Of a stretch of DNA of 64,000 nucleotides, positions 17,273 through 26,276 are shown one piece after another; the first letter of the stretch is position 1, and the number at the start of each line of letters is the position of its first letter. The translations under genes were made by a program, and so were the position numbers. The notes beneath the pieces are model-generated. The model did not search any database, was not told the origin of the DNA, and worked only from the letters and a program-made list of their open reading frames with translations. Source of the stretch: Boudabousia marimammalium (lineage in GTDB: Bacteria; Actinomycetota; Actinomycetes; Actinomycetales; Actinomycetaceae); NCBI RefSeq assembly GCF_001936115.1, contig NZ_MPDM01000001.1, forward strand, positions 62,001-126,000. Reading direction: 5' to 3'.

Positions 17273-17324
17273 GATTTATTCCTTTCTTTGAAATTCTATG
17301 AGAGTACTTTCTTGATTTCCCAGT

Positions 17325-17602
17325 TCACCCAGCCATCACGTGTTTGATAAGTACCACAATGTCATCATACTCGAGCTGCGGAGAAAACTGAACGTTTATG
17401 TTCTCATCACTTATGGAATCGAAGAACTTCTTAGCTTCCTTGAACCGCAGCTTCTCTGACTCACATAAATTGAACTGCTCTTTGACACCCTTGTTTCAAT
17501 ATTGAAGTTAATTGATATTTCGCTATCTGCGGTTTTGAGCACATACATGAAACCCGAGCTTGTAATGCCGCAAAAATATAGCAACTCCAATTTTCTCAAC
17601 AC
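17325..17602 (-). pseudogene. Small gene behind the second TIR protein, frameshifted
   Basis: An ORF starts at ATG 17602, overlapping the end of the TIR gene, and reads MLRKLELLYFCGITSSGF and on for about 40 codons. Near 17500 the sensible reading moves to another frame: KEQFNLCESEKLRFKEAKKF and on to QLEYDDIVVLIKHVMAG, stop at 17325-17327. Joined, this is about 92 residues with a coherent helical C-terminus. One frame change separates the halves, so it is either a recent pseudogene or a sequencing error. Family not recognised. Confidence 0.5.
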
Positions 17603-18564
17603 CTAAACTCTTTAATAAGAACAAATGACAAGTACAAAAGAAATCCAAATTTCAAAAATCTATATCGCCCAATCTTCTTGGAGTTCTCGCATTCTTCGAG
17701 CCAGGGAGCACGAAAATAATTCTCAGCATTCCTTACCATTTTAGGGCTAATTCCGGTGGTCAAAGCGGGTATCCCTAAATCCTCAAGCTGTGAAGCTTTA
17801 CCAGGATGGGGATTACCTCCCTTAAACTGCTCTTGCACGCCAAACCAGTCAGTTTCAGGCCAGACTGCAAAAACTCTGTCCGCAGAATACTTATCCTTTA
17901 AAAAATCAATTATTTTGTCATTGTTCATAGGTGACATCTGGTCTGTATCTGCATAATATACGGCCACAACCTCGTCTGATGATGTTTTCCACACTGACAA
18001 TGCAAAAGCAGAGATTCCCGTACCAGGATTGAAGAACAGAGGACGCGAATCTAGTAAAGTTGCTCCGTTATTCCTGAACTTATTCAACCTACACCTTTGA
18101 AGACGAGAGGTACTAGCCAGATATCTCTTCGGTTCCGACATACCCTGCTGCATATCGATGTTTGTAGATTCATCAACCGATTTCTTTATATTCTGTAAAA
18201 CTTCTTCATCATAGCTATAACGCCAAGGCAACCACCTTGCCTCAATTGGAACATTCTCAATGCTCATATCTGATGCCAGTAGATAGTAAACTTCACCTTG
18301 TGCTCGAATTGAAGCACCAAGTTCAATGAGACAGCTCTTGCTCTTAAAGTAATTACTAGAAGCAAAGATAATTACCATTGGAGCCCCGACTAAGGAACTC
18401 ATGAAACGCGAATTCTCCATGGCCCCTTCGGGAACTCTAGTGTCCTTATCAGTAAAATGGATATGCCAAGAACTAACCTCGCACTGATTCACCAAAAAAT
18501 CACAACAAAAGGTTTTGACCTCTGCTACATCTCTCGAAGAATGCGAAATAAAAATACCAGTCAT
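17596..18564 (-). CDS. TIR domain protein with unknown C-terminal domain
   Basis: 322 residues. Residues about 3-115 form a TIR domain: GIFISHSSRDVAEVKTF (strand A and BB-loop region), MVIIFASSNYFKSKSCLIELG (candidate catalytic Glu after the SxxC segment), and a final WLPWRYS. About residues 150-300 form a second domain with no family I recognise (SAFALSVWKTSSDEVVAVYYAD, RVFAVWPETDWFGVQEQF). A hydrophobic C-terminal stretch (FLKFGFLLYLSFVLI) could anchor it to the membrane. It is a different TIR type from the ThsB-like gene 324 bp downstream. AT-rich. No strong ribosome-binding site is visible, and the C-terminus may be altered, since the next small ORF is frameshifted. Confidence 0.75.
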   Translation of the reverse strand: MTGIFISHSSRDVAEVKTFCCDFLVNQCEVSSWHIHFTDKDTRVPEGAMENSRFMSSLVGAPMVIIFASSNYFKSKSCLIELGASIRAQGEVYYLLASDMSIENVPIEARWLPWRYSYDEEVLQNIKKSVDESTNIDMQQGMSEPKRYLASTSRLQRCRLNKFRNNGATLLDSRPLFFNPGTGISAFALSVWKTSSDEVVAVYYADTDQMSPMNNDKIIDFLKDKYSADRVFAVWPETDWFGVQEQFKGGNPHPGKASQLEDLGIPALTTGISPKMVRNAENYFRAPWLEECENSKKIGRYRFLKFGFLLYLSFVLIKEFRC

Positions 18565-18611
18565 TCAACCCACTACTTTCTATCTACTACCATCTCGGTA
18601 CCAACTAAATG

Positions 18612-19290
18612 AGCCCGTTCTTTACTAAACCCTAATAATGTCTTCCCAATGCGGTCAACCTGCAACACCGACTTTCCATAACTGCATAGTACATGTGCTC
18701 AGTATCGACTGGTCGGACAAGACCTACTGATTCTAGTTCCTGCAACTTTTTAAACATGGCTACATTATTCGAATCTGGAGGATCAAGATAATCTGCATTC
18801 CCATTGCGTGAGGGTTCATAGGTTGGATTAAGACGGTATTGCGACTCTGGTGACTCAAAATGCTTGGAATTGATTTCAATGTATCTAACAATATTGGCGG
18901 CTGAGCCGTTCTTAAAGATACAAATCTACTGACGTTGGTTTAAACACCGGTCGCTGCGACCAAGGCCCAAGAGATTGATAAATATGCGCATACACGCTCC
19001 CCAGAGTGACAGATCATAGAAGATCCGAAGCACCACCTTCCAGCGCAGCAACCAGATAATTCGTAAATACTCCCGAGCCATCGACTTCTTCAGAATACTG
19101 TTTATCCGTGGATGCAGTAAGTTTGCTCACACCTTCCTTTAGCTCCGAAAATCTCGGATTAGCAGTATTACTAGCCACTATGGCAACTATCAATTATGAT
19201 TATCTTGTTTTTCGCGTCAGAATTAGAGGCGAACCGCATAACCTCATATAAAGCGAAAGACTCTGCGCAATCACCAAGTTCGCGCATTCG
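18612..19290 (-). pseudogene. Decayed caspase-like (peptidase C14) protease gene
   Basis: Conceptual translation of the minus strand gives SDAKNKIIIIDSCHSG near 19170, the caspase DxCHSG active-site cysteine motif, then a stop/frame change. Next comes KLTASTDKQYSEE...DGSGVFTNYLVAALEGGASDLL, an in-frame TGA, and [20 protein letters not shown] further frame change gives [16 protein letters not shown], and NADYLDPPDSNNVAMFKKLQ to CRLTALGRHY at a TAG (18632-18634). The upstream part with the catalytic histidine is missing; unrelated sequence begins at about 19290. It matches long bacterial caspase-family proteins with a C-terminal domain. Lying beside two TIR genes, it may be the remnant of a TIR-activated protease effector, as in type IV Thoeris. 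Gene function is lost. Confidence 0.72.
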
Positions 19291-19492
19291 ACGGCGTATT
19301 CAAAGGTTTTGACTCTTCAGATCGTGGCATTCCAGTAGTGACTTGCGGGTCCGATACAACTTTCACTAGCCTAAAAATCGTTGAGAGAACGGCCGCTGAA
19401 ATGGGAATGTAGTACGAATTCTTTTCATCGTTCCTTCTTTCGCTTTGATGAGTTAAACCCTCCAAGAGCGGTCTCCAGAGTGTGAGCTACCG

Positions 19493-21524
19493 TTGACAGC
19501 TTGGTCAGTCTGCTCAGATGCAAAAGTGAACAAGCGTCAAATGAACTCAGACATGGCAGATATGGTTGTAGCAGATTTGAAGATTCCTTCAGCAACCGAT
19601 CCTGAAAAACTCGCTTCCTCTTTGAGGGGTGAAGATAGCGTCGACGGTTTACAGGTTGCATTCTTCACCTACCAGTCGATTGACACGATTCATGACGCAC
19701 AAGAGTTAGTTGGCATTGACTGGAGAGATTTTGACTTAAATCATCTGCGATGAAGCACACCGCACGACTGGAGTCACTCTCAGCGGCGAGGACGGGTGAG
19801 TATTCGTTAGAGTACACGACAATGATTTTATCCGGGCGGAAAGACGCCTCTACATGACCGCAACATCTAGACCGTTCCGAGATGAGTTAAGAACGCAGCA
19901 AAAGAGCGGGATGCCATTCTCGCTCCTATGGATGAAAAGGATCTCTATATGGGCAGTTGAGGAATTCTCTTCTCTTGTGCGTAATCATTTGCAAGACTTA
20001 AATAATCTTGATGATACAGATGATTTGCAAGTCGAGCGCGAACACGTCGATGGCACGATGAACGCGGTCACTCGCGGCGAAAAGCTGTATTGGTTGAAAG
20101 CAGAACCGGAAAGCGTAAACCCTGTTTGTAGGATCCTAACGAATGCCCGTTGTTTGAGCGAGGGAGTTGATGTTCCTACTCTTGATGCCATCCTGTTCCT
20201 TAATCCGCGTCGCTCACAGGTCGATGTCATCCAGGCTGTTGGACGTGTTATGCGTAAAGCAGAAGGGAAAACGTATGGCTACATAATTCTTCCGGTGACG
20301 ATCCCGGCAGGCATGTCACCAGAAGAGGCTCTGTCAGATAATAAACGCTACCAAGTAGTTTGGCAAGTCCTACAAGCAATTCGTGCTCACGATGAACGCT
20401 TTGAGGCAACCATTAACTCTATCGAGTACAACCACAAAGAACCCGAGAATATTGTCATCGACTACGCTGATTTCACTCCCCATCCTAAGCCTATTCCAGA
20501 ACCCCGTATCGGCTCTGGCGAGACTTACACTACTGAGGATGATCACAAAGCCTCCACCACGAAACGAGAAAAACAGCCTCCGGAGATTTCAGATTCATCC
20601 CGCAAGGAGGGAGGTTCTCCCGCTTCTCCTTCCAACTCTGATAGCGAAGATTCGGCTACCAGATATTCTAATGACGCGCCCCATCTTGGGGAGAGTCCTT
20701 CCACAGAGGACGACGAGGACACAGCTGAACCAAATAGTTCTGATATGGACCGGCAATCAGAAGGAAAAGATGACCCGGTAGCGCCAACTAAGACTGAAGA
20801 GTCGGATGCTGGCGACGGTTCAGACGAAGATGCGGAAAAGGGAGAGGAAACTCCCTGCACGCCGCCAGCCATTCCGACAATCTCTAAAGATATTCCTGAT
20901 TCATGGAAAGATCCTTTCTATTCCCGAATTGTTAAGAAGGTTGGTTCGAGGCTGTACTGGGATAACTGGTCAGGGGATATAGCTGACATTGCTAGTAGAT
21001 ATATCAGTCTGATTGAGAGCCTGCTTAAGAATTCAGATCACCGAAAAGAGTTTTCAGAGTTCGTTCACTCGCTTAGGTCCACTTTGAACCCTAGCGTGAG
21101 TGAGACTCAAGCTGTCGAAATGCTTGCTCAGCATCTGATCACGAAGCCGTTATTTGATGCTATGTTTGAGGATCAAAAGTTCACTGAGCAGAATCCTGTG
21201 TCTATTGCTATGCAAGGTATCGTGGACAAGCTTGCGGATCATGAGGTTTTTGAGAAGGAGCGTCGCCCTCTTGAATCTTTCTATTCAACTATGGTGACTA
21301 GAATTAAACAGATTGATAACCTAGCTGGTAAGCAGCAGATTATGGTCACTTTGTTTGATCGGTTTTTCTCAAAAGCCTTCCCCAACATGGCTAGCAAGCT
21401 AGGTATTGTATTTACGCCAATACCGGTGGTTGACCACATTATCCGTTCAGCAAATGCGCTTTGCAAACTGCCTTCGGCAAGAGTCTGGTGACGAGGGTGT
21501 TTCTGTCCTTGACGCTTTGCATGT
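19493..21524 (+). pseudogene. Type ISP restriction-modification enzyme remnant (helicase part)
   Basis: Remains of a single-chain type ISP (LlaGI/BREX-independent) enzyme. Visible parts: helicase N-lobe from about 19493 (LQVAFFTYQSID, then ICDEAH RTTGVTLSGEDG across a frame change at about 19742), LYMTAT at about 19852, DAILAPMDEKDLY in another frame, a deletion, then helicase C-lobe (ARCLSEGVDVPTLDAILFL, VIQAVGRVMR). A 130-residue Glu/Asp/Ser/Thr-rich linker (about 20490-20880) follows, then LGIVFTPIPVVDHIIRSA, which normally precedes methylase motif I. Another frame change gives DEGVSVLDA and the gene ends. The N-terminal nuclease, the methylase and the target-recognition domain are missing, so no activity is expected. 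The open frame 19854-21491 alone would mislead. Confidence 0.78.
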
Positions 21525-21605
21525 GGATTGGATACAAATTGGCTGAACCTATACGCTCACGATGTAAGGGTAGTTTTAAAACAATGAAGTTTAAGGAGTG
21601 GCAAA

Positions 21606-23309
21606 GTGACCAATGACAAAACGGTGCAGATTGATGAGGAAATGCTCCGGAAAATGTTCGATAGAGTTTTTCACACGCATTTAAGATATGCTACAGGGCG
21701 CGCGAAGGTTATCTGGCGCAATTTTGTGGATGCTTTCTGTAAAAGGGAGCACCAGAAAGTCGAAACTCTAAAGCATGAGATAGAAGACTGCGCGCATGAT
21801 AGCCTCCAAATACTTTGTACTGCTTTGGAAGAAATTGACCCTCGAGCATCCTTAGAACTCCTGCTTGGCGAGTGCCACGATCGATTACATTGCTATAATC
21901 CCCCAAGGGGAGGAGAGACTTTTTCTATTGCCCGGGGTGCGTGGTTAATTGGGGTTTTCGGCAACGGAAATAACGCTACCCAGTACGAAGCACTCAAGGT
22001 GTTCAATAAATACGTGCGTTGGCTTGCGACACACCTCATGTGGTTACACATCTCTTCCATCGCATCTGAGGACGATGATGCACGAATTATTCGTAAAGCT
22101 GTTAAGCAGCTTGAAATAAATCGGCTCGTAGAGCCTGAAACGCGCATGATGTGGATCACGGCCGAGATCACAAAAGAAATAGGCAAATGGGTAGAGGCAA
22201 ATTCCGACAGTTGCAGCATTTCTGACCACCTTAATTCAACAATAGCTGAGCAAATCAATAGAAATGCCACAAGAGCTACCAATGCTTTAAAAGAAGCCGT
22301 TGTAAAGGGGGCGAACTCTTTACCAAAAGCATTCAGCGAGATGCTCCTAAATGCGGTGCCGAACGAGATTTTGCAGAAACTAACCGCAACTCACCGCTCA
22401 ATATCACCTGCCAATATTCAAGATGTATTAAATAGTGACCTCCCGACGTTTTTCCCGCTTGTCGAGATCGATGATAAATATCGAGTACTCGGAAGATCAG
22501 CCTGGTTAATGCAACGGGAAGATGCTCTGTTACAGCTGTGTATGCAGGCGAGCCCACAGCATTCAAGAGGTAAGGTTTTCGAGGATGTCACTGCTGCTTT
22601 GCTTCAAAAATGGGGTCCTGCCGATATCGATTGGCGTTCCTCCGTGAGTTTGGTAGATCCTAGAAGTTCGAAGAATCCCGACGACATCGACGTGTTTGGT
22701 TCTGCTACACAAACAGTATTCATTGGCGAGTGTAAAGCCAATCGATTATCTGTCAACAATTCAAGCGTTGCTGCAAATTTCGACGCCGTAGTTTTAACCA
22801 AGGCCACTTCACAACTCGCTACCAGAACAACGCACTGGAAAAGCGGCTGGCGTCCTTCTAATTCTGATAAGGCTTTTGCCGACAAAGTTGCAGGTTTCAT
22901 TACAACTTTCTCTAGTTATGGCGGGTTACTTTGGAGTTCCACCGAGATTGGAGATAAAAACTCTTCAGTAAAGTTCGGAATTTTTCCGCTGCATTCACTA
23001 GTCCTTGCCATCAGCGCTCTCAAGACTCCAGACCAACTCGGGAGTTACCTCGAATTTCGAGTGAATTCCACGGTGTTAGGTGTGAATAATTTTGACGAGC
23101 TTGAATACATGCTCAGTTTCCTAAGTAAAAGGGATGATAGGATAAAGGTCGTACAAGATGGCGCAACAATTCTATTTCGCCAATATGAATTAGACGATAG
23201 CGGAATGTGGATTGACCCACGAATTTACCGAGATAAGAAAAACTGGAAAGATGAGTTTGTGTTAGATCTGTGGGGACATACGGAGCCCATAACCCCGCCT
23301 GCAGAATGA
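21606..23309 (+). CDS. Putative PD-(D/E)XK nuclease, uncharacterised 567-residue protein
   Basis: 567 residues from the GTG at 21606, with AAGGAG seven bases upstream. The N-terminal ~300 residues are helical (YEALKVFNKYVRWLATHLMW, KQLEINRLVEPETRMMWI) and unrecognised. About residues 335-380 have the layout of a restriction-endonuclease-like core: RGKVFEDVTAALL helix with Glu, then SKNPDDIDVFGSATQTVFIGECKA, giving D...(E)xK with Asp360 and E374-C-K376. The C-terminal part has LYRQYELDD-like and DEFVLDLWGHTEP segments. It sits between a dead type ISP enzyme and a phage remnant; no partner gene overlaps it. Most likely a defence nuclease acting alone; family not known to me. Confidence 0.6.
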   Translation: MTNDKTVQIDEEMLRKMFDRVFHTHLRYATGRAKVIWRNFVDAFCKREHQKVETLKHEIEDCAHDSLQILCTALEEIDPRASLELLLGECHDRLHCYNPPRGGETFSIARGAWLIGVFGNGNNATQYEALKVFNKYVRWLATHLMWLHISSIASEDDDARIIRKAVKQLEINRLVEPETRMMWITAEITKEIGKWVEANSDSCSISDHLNSTIAEQINRNATRATNALKEAVVKGANSLPKAFSEMLLNAVPNEILQKLTATHRSISPANIQDVLNSDLPTFFPLVEIDDKYRVLGRSAWLMQREDALLQLCMQASPQHSRGKVFEDVTAALLQKWGPADIDWRSSVSLVDPRSSKNPDDIDVFGSATQTVFIGECKANRLSVNNSSVAANFDAVVLTKATSQLATRTTHWKSGWRPSNSDKAFADKVAGFITTFSSYGGLLWSSTEIGDKNSSVKFGIFPLHSLVLAISALKTPDQLGSYLEFRVNSTVLGVNNFDELEYMLSFLSKRDDRIKVVQDGATILFRQYELDDSGMWIDPRIYRDKKNWKDEFVLDLWGHTEPITPPAE

Positions 23310-23339
23310 ATCGTTGTCTGCCCCTGAACGCGTAAGTGA

Positions 23340-23890
23340 TGGTGACGTCCATTTTAACTTCGGCGTGGTTGGTCGATCGTCACCGTACCGTCTCGATGTC
23401 GTAGAGGTTCCCGAAGGTGTGGAGCGCTCCGAAGGCATACAACATCAGCTGCGGACTCCGTTCGGCTTCGACGAATACGCACATGCCGTGCTTGAGATCG
23501 ATAATCTGCATGGTTGGTTCTGCAATGATAACGTAGCCACCGGTGCCGAACCTCTAGGCACAATGTGGGAGAATTCGAGGCGATGCTCAATCAGCACTTG
23601 CGCATCATTACAGGTTTCATCGGCGATGGAGATGCGTTCTAGTAAGGCAGCGACATAGTCGTCGGTCAAGGTTATATCTCGTCGTTAATCCACTCAGAGG
23701 CTTACCTTTTCGACTGCTGCTTGAGTGTTCGCCGGACTTTGTGCTCAGACAGGACGTGAGTGACGGCACCTTGTTCGGCAGCATTCGACGTCGACTCCAG
23801 CTCATCGCACTCCAGATGTGCCGACGGTGCGCAGTTGAGCCATCTATGAGCACCCGACGCTGAGAGTAGAGCGTGGTCGGACGGCGCCAT
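23340..23890 (-). pseudogene. Phage DUF2800 gene remnant
   Basis: Starts MAPSDHALLSASGAHRWLNC at 23890, the N-terminus typical of DUF2800 phage proteins (RecB/Cas4-like nuclease relatives). After several frame changes the reading resumes as LIEHRLEFSHIVP, then GTGGYVIIAEPTMQIIDLK, then SPQLMLYAFGALHTFGNLYD and IETVR followed by a stop. Order and motifs fit one DUF2800 protein with internal deletions. Not functional. Confidence 0.7.
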
Positions 23891-24281
23891 CAGCAATCTC
23901 CCTCGCCTGTTCGAGTAGCCAACTGAACTTTGCTGGGTCCACCGCTGAGAGCCTTTCCGCACCGGCTTCGACAATCAGTTCACGCACCTTCACCGTGTGA
24001 CCTTGTGCTGAGAACTGCGCGAGCACGCCGCGCACGTCCTCCAACGACACGGCCGGTTCTGGCTCGTGCTCGGGAGTAAGAAGTTGTTGCTGTGGAGAAG
24101 CTGGCTAAGTGTTTGACGGCTCGGCGAGTGGATGCGCGGTAGCTGATCGTTCGCCGCTCATTCCGGCATGGTCCTCGAAGGAGTCCCACACTTTTTGCTC
24201 GATGTCCTGATTCAACGCGACGAGCATCTCAACCGCGCCATTGATCGAATCAATGAGGAAGTTTGTGTCGCTGATATTCAT
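23844..24281 (-). pseudogene. Phage early gene remnant ('rrp5-type' small protein)
   Basis: From ATG 24281 the frame reads MNISDTNFLIDSINGAVEML and on to AHPLAEPSNT, an in-frame TAG near 24105, then PASPQQQLL and EPAVSLEDVRGVLAQFSAQG to LSAVDPAKFSWLLEQAREI. The second half matches, from memory, a ~100-residue phage protein often misnamed rRNA biogenesis protein rrp5, which precedes DUF2800 in phage early operons. The internal stop makes it a likely pseudogene, although the second half could initiate at 24050. Confidence 0.6.
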
Positions 24282-24292
24282 CGCGCGTCACC

Positions 24293-24529
24293 TCACGAGC
24301 GGCCATCAAGTGCATCGGCCAGTGCCATGAGATCGTCGATGGGTTCAACGATCTGGATTTCGACGTTGGTGGTCTCTGATCCGGGCAAGAGGATCACCAT
24401 CTTGTGGGCAGGTGTGGTGGTGCCGAAGATGGCGCGCACCATCCGCTTAGTAACGCGGATTTCCTTTGCGGACAGTGCCGCATCTGGGTTGGGGTGTTTA
24501 CCGATCTTGAGCTTGAGCTTGGTACTCAT
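24293..24529 (-). CDS. Small phage-type protein
   Basis: 78 residues from the ATG at 24529 (MSTKLKLKIGKHP), chosen because residues upstream do not look coding. Basic N-terminus, a helix-strand body with KEIRVTKRMVRAIFGTTTPA, and an acidic C-terminus (IQIVEPIDDLMALADAL). No family recognised. It lies in the phage early cluster just upstream of the rrp5-type remnant, same strand, 11 bp apart. Confidence 0.5.
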   Translation of the reverse strand: MSTKLKLKIGKHPNPDAALSAKEIRVTKRMVRAIFGTTTPAHKMVILLPGSETTNVEIQIVEPIDDLMALADALDGRS

Positions 24530-24595
24530 TTGTTTAGTCCTTCCTGAGCAGCGCCGTGTGCCTCGCTCGCAGGAAGGCCACAAAGGACTCTGGAG

Positions 24596-25060
24596 TTACC
24601 CCCCCCCCGCCGAGACCAGTCCGTCACGGAGGCGCTCGCTAGCTTTCTTCAACGTTTTTGAGATCGCCACTTTCGACACACCACGTGCCGCTGCCACCTC
24701 CACGGCAGGGTGCTGTTGGATGTGGACGGCGATGAATACTTCCCGCTGCACAGGAGGCAGCTTCTTGATCAGATTGGCCAGCAACTGGCCAACAGCACGG
24801 AGTGCTTGTTCGTGCTCTGTAGCGGTTTCGTTCTCGTACACGATGTCTTCAGCCGGCGATGCGGTTCCGGCTTCCTGATTGCCATAGGCGTTGTAGACAT
24901 CCCACGAGCAGAATTTGATGCCTTTGTGGTCTTGATGGTGGCATCCGTGTTCGTTTCTGTATTCAATCCGGTCAAGATCAGCAACGATCTCGATCCAACG
25001 GTCCTCGACCTCAACAACGATTGGATCGCCGAGAACGGACGTATAGGTAAGGGATCCCAT
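24596..25060 (-). CDS. Sigma-70 region 4-like DNA-binding protein (phage/ICE type)
   Basis: 154 residues. The C-terminal part is a sigma-70 region 4 type helix-turn-helix: KLPPVQREVFIAVHIQQ, then AVEVAAARGVSKVAISKTLK. The N-terminal part (MGSLTYTSVLGDPIVVEVED, EYRNEHGCHHQDH) is typical of small sigma-like regulators in actinobacterial and Firmicute mobile elements. The frame stays open upstream of the ATG to about 25130 (WVSLYKNGTPL), so the true start may be further upstream or lost. The final Gly codons lie in a run of ten Gs on the coding strand, so its end is prone to slippage. Confidence 0.6.
   Translation of the reverse strand: MGSLTYTSVLGDPIVVEVEDRWIEIVADLDRIEYRNEHGCHHQDHKGIKFCSWDVYNAYGNQEAGTASPAEDIVYENETATEHEQALRAVGQLLANLIKKLPPVQREVFIAVHIQQHPAVEVAAARGVSKVAISKTLKKASERLRDGLVSAGGG
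24599..24608. repeat. C10 homopolymer run
   Basis: Ten consecutive C on the plus strand, at the very end of the sigma-like gene on the other strand. Runs this long are prone to length change in replication and to sequencing error; a change of one base moves or removes the stop codon next to it. Confidence 0.9.
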
Positions 25061-25496
25061 GAGTGGGGTTCCGTTCTTGTAAAGGGAGACCCACTCGAGG
25101 AAGCAAGCTCGGGTGTCAACCCATCAAAGGCCGCGACAGGGTAGAGAAACGAGAAGGCGGGCACCCACAACGGGATAGCTGCCATTTGTTTCTCTTAATG
25201 GTTGACGGCCTTGTGTGATCAGCAAGCGGAACCTTGTAGGAGCACCTGCCACGGATGTGGCTGGTTCACTCCGTCATGTTCACGCCATCGACTGCGTGAG
25301 CCCTACTCTTCGAAACACCGCGTCGAGAGACCGCGCTCGTGTCGTACCGACCTTCTGCCGCATGGTGCAGTAGAATGCGAAGAAGTTCTTCACGAACGCG
25401 ATTCAACGTTGTGTTGTCCGAAAAGCTGTTTTCAGACTACAAACATTGCTGTTCGCTGCCGTGAGAAAACATGAGACTTTTGAGGGCAGGAGGGTG
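25061..25496. other. Decayed sequence between phage remnant and ABC-3C genes
   Basis: No complete gene. On the minus strand a short reading upstream of the sigma-like gene (WVDTRACFLEWVSLYKNG) continues that protein's style and ends at a TGA near 25132. 25200-25490 shows nothing recognisable. Composition is intermediate. Confidence 0.5.
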
Positions 25497-26276
25497 ATGA
25501 AGTTATTTGAGCTGGCTGACACACCTCATCCACTTGTTCCTAGAGGTCTTGCTCACGCTCCGTATTTGCGGGAGCTGATTTCGATGTTCACGACCGTGAC
25601 CGAAGCCGAGTGGGTAACGCGCGCTGGCCCTTACACATTGCCCAGTGATGCGACGTTGGAGAGGATAGCCTTAACTGACAAGGTATTTACGAAGAAGCTA
25701 GCCAAGGCGATCACTGCCCGTTGGAGAATCAAGAATTTCGTCACCATGATCGACGGTCTTGAACTTGAGACTCAGCAGTTGATCACTGCTAACATCGCCT
25801 CCTACGGCGAGCGGGTTCGGCTCGATCGTTTCCCTGACGATGTAGCACGGCTCCTTGTCGAGATCTTTCAAGCGAAAGCGGGCACCGATAACGGGAAGAT
25901 TAAGGTACTTGCCGATATCACTATGCAAGCAGCTCGCATGCGTTATGAGAAACTTCTTCTCGCACGCTCGCGCGGCTGTGCAAAGTGCGGCAGGCCGCTA
26001 GGTATCTCCTCCCACGACCGGCAGGCCGACTCAGATTCGATCATGTTCCTTGACTCAGACGAGGATGGATACACGGCTGATGACTTCGCCGCCTTGTACA
26101 AGCCATATGGCAAGAAATACGAGTTCAGGCACACGCCGCAAGATATCGCCGAATTGTGCCGATCCAACGTGTCGCTGTTGTTAAATGATCAAGTTGATGA
26201 ATGCGCCTGCGGTGTCGTGGTATCGTTCCTGACCCAGATCTGTGATCTGTTCAAGCCCCGGAGGCAGATACTGTGA
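25497..26276 (+). CDS. ABC-three-component system protein (ABC-3C component)
   Basis: 259 residues from the ATG at 25497 (a GTG codon lies directly before it). The segment after FTTVTEAEWVTRAGPYTLP is helical and ends in a candidate metal-binding pair, CAKCGRPLG and DECACG. It directly precedes, with a 4-bp ATGA overlap (26273-26276), a DUF2326-type ATPase gene. By that neighbourhood and by recall of the family it is the non-ATPase component of an ABC-3C system, a class proposed to act in conflict with invaders. This reading frame looks intact, but its ATPase partner is broken. Confidence 0.6.
   Translation: MKLFELADTPHPLVPRGLAHAPYLRELISMFTTVTEAEWVTRAGPYTLPSDATLERIALTDKVFTKKLAKAITARWRIKNFVTMIDGLELETQQLITANIASYGERVRLDRFPDDVARLLVEIFQAKAGTDNGKIKVLADITMQAARMRYEKLLLARSRGCAKCGRPLGISSHDRQADSDSIMFLDSDEDGYTADDFAALYKPYGKKYEFRHTPQDIAELCRSNVSLLLNDQVDECACGVVVSFLTQICDLFKPRRQIL

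Noticed and set aside
19854-21491. Treating the 545-codon frame as a functional helicase gene
   Set aside because: Its first ~60 codons are in the wrong frame relative to helicase motifs, and the nuclease, N-lobe continuity and methylase are missing.
23314-25144. Plus-strand open frames over the phage remnant
   Set aside because: The recognisable proteins (DUF2800, rrp5-type, sigma-like) are on the minus strand; the plus-strand frames have no motifs.
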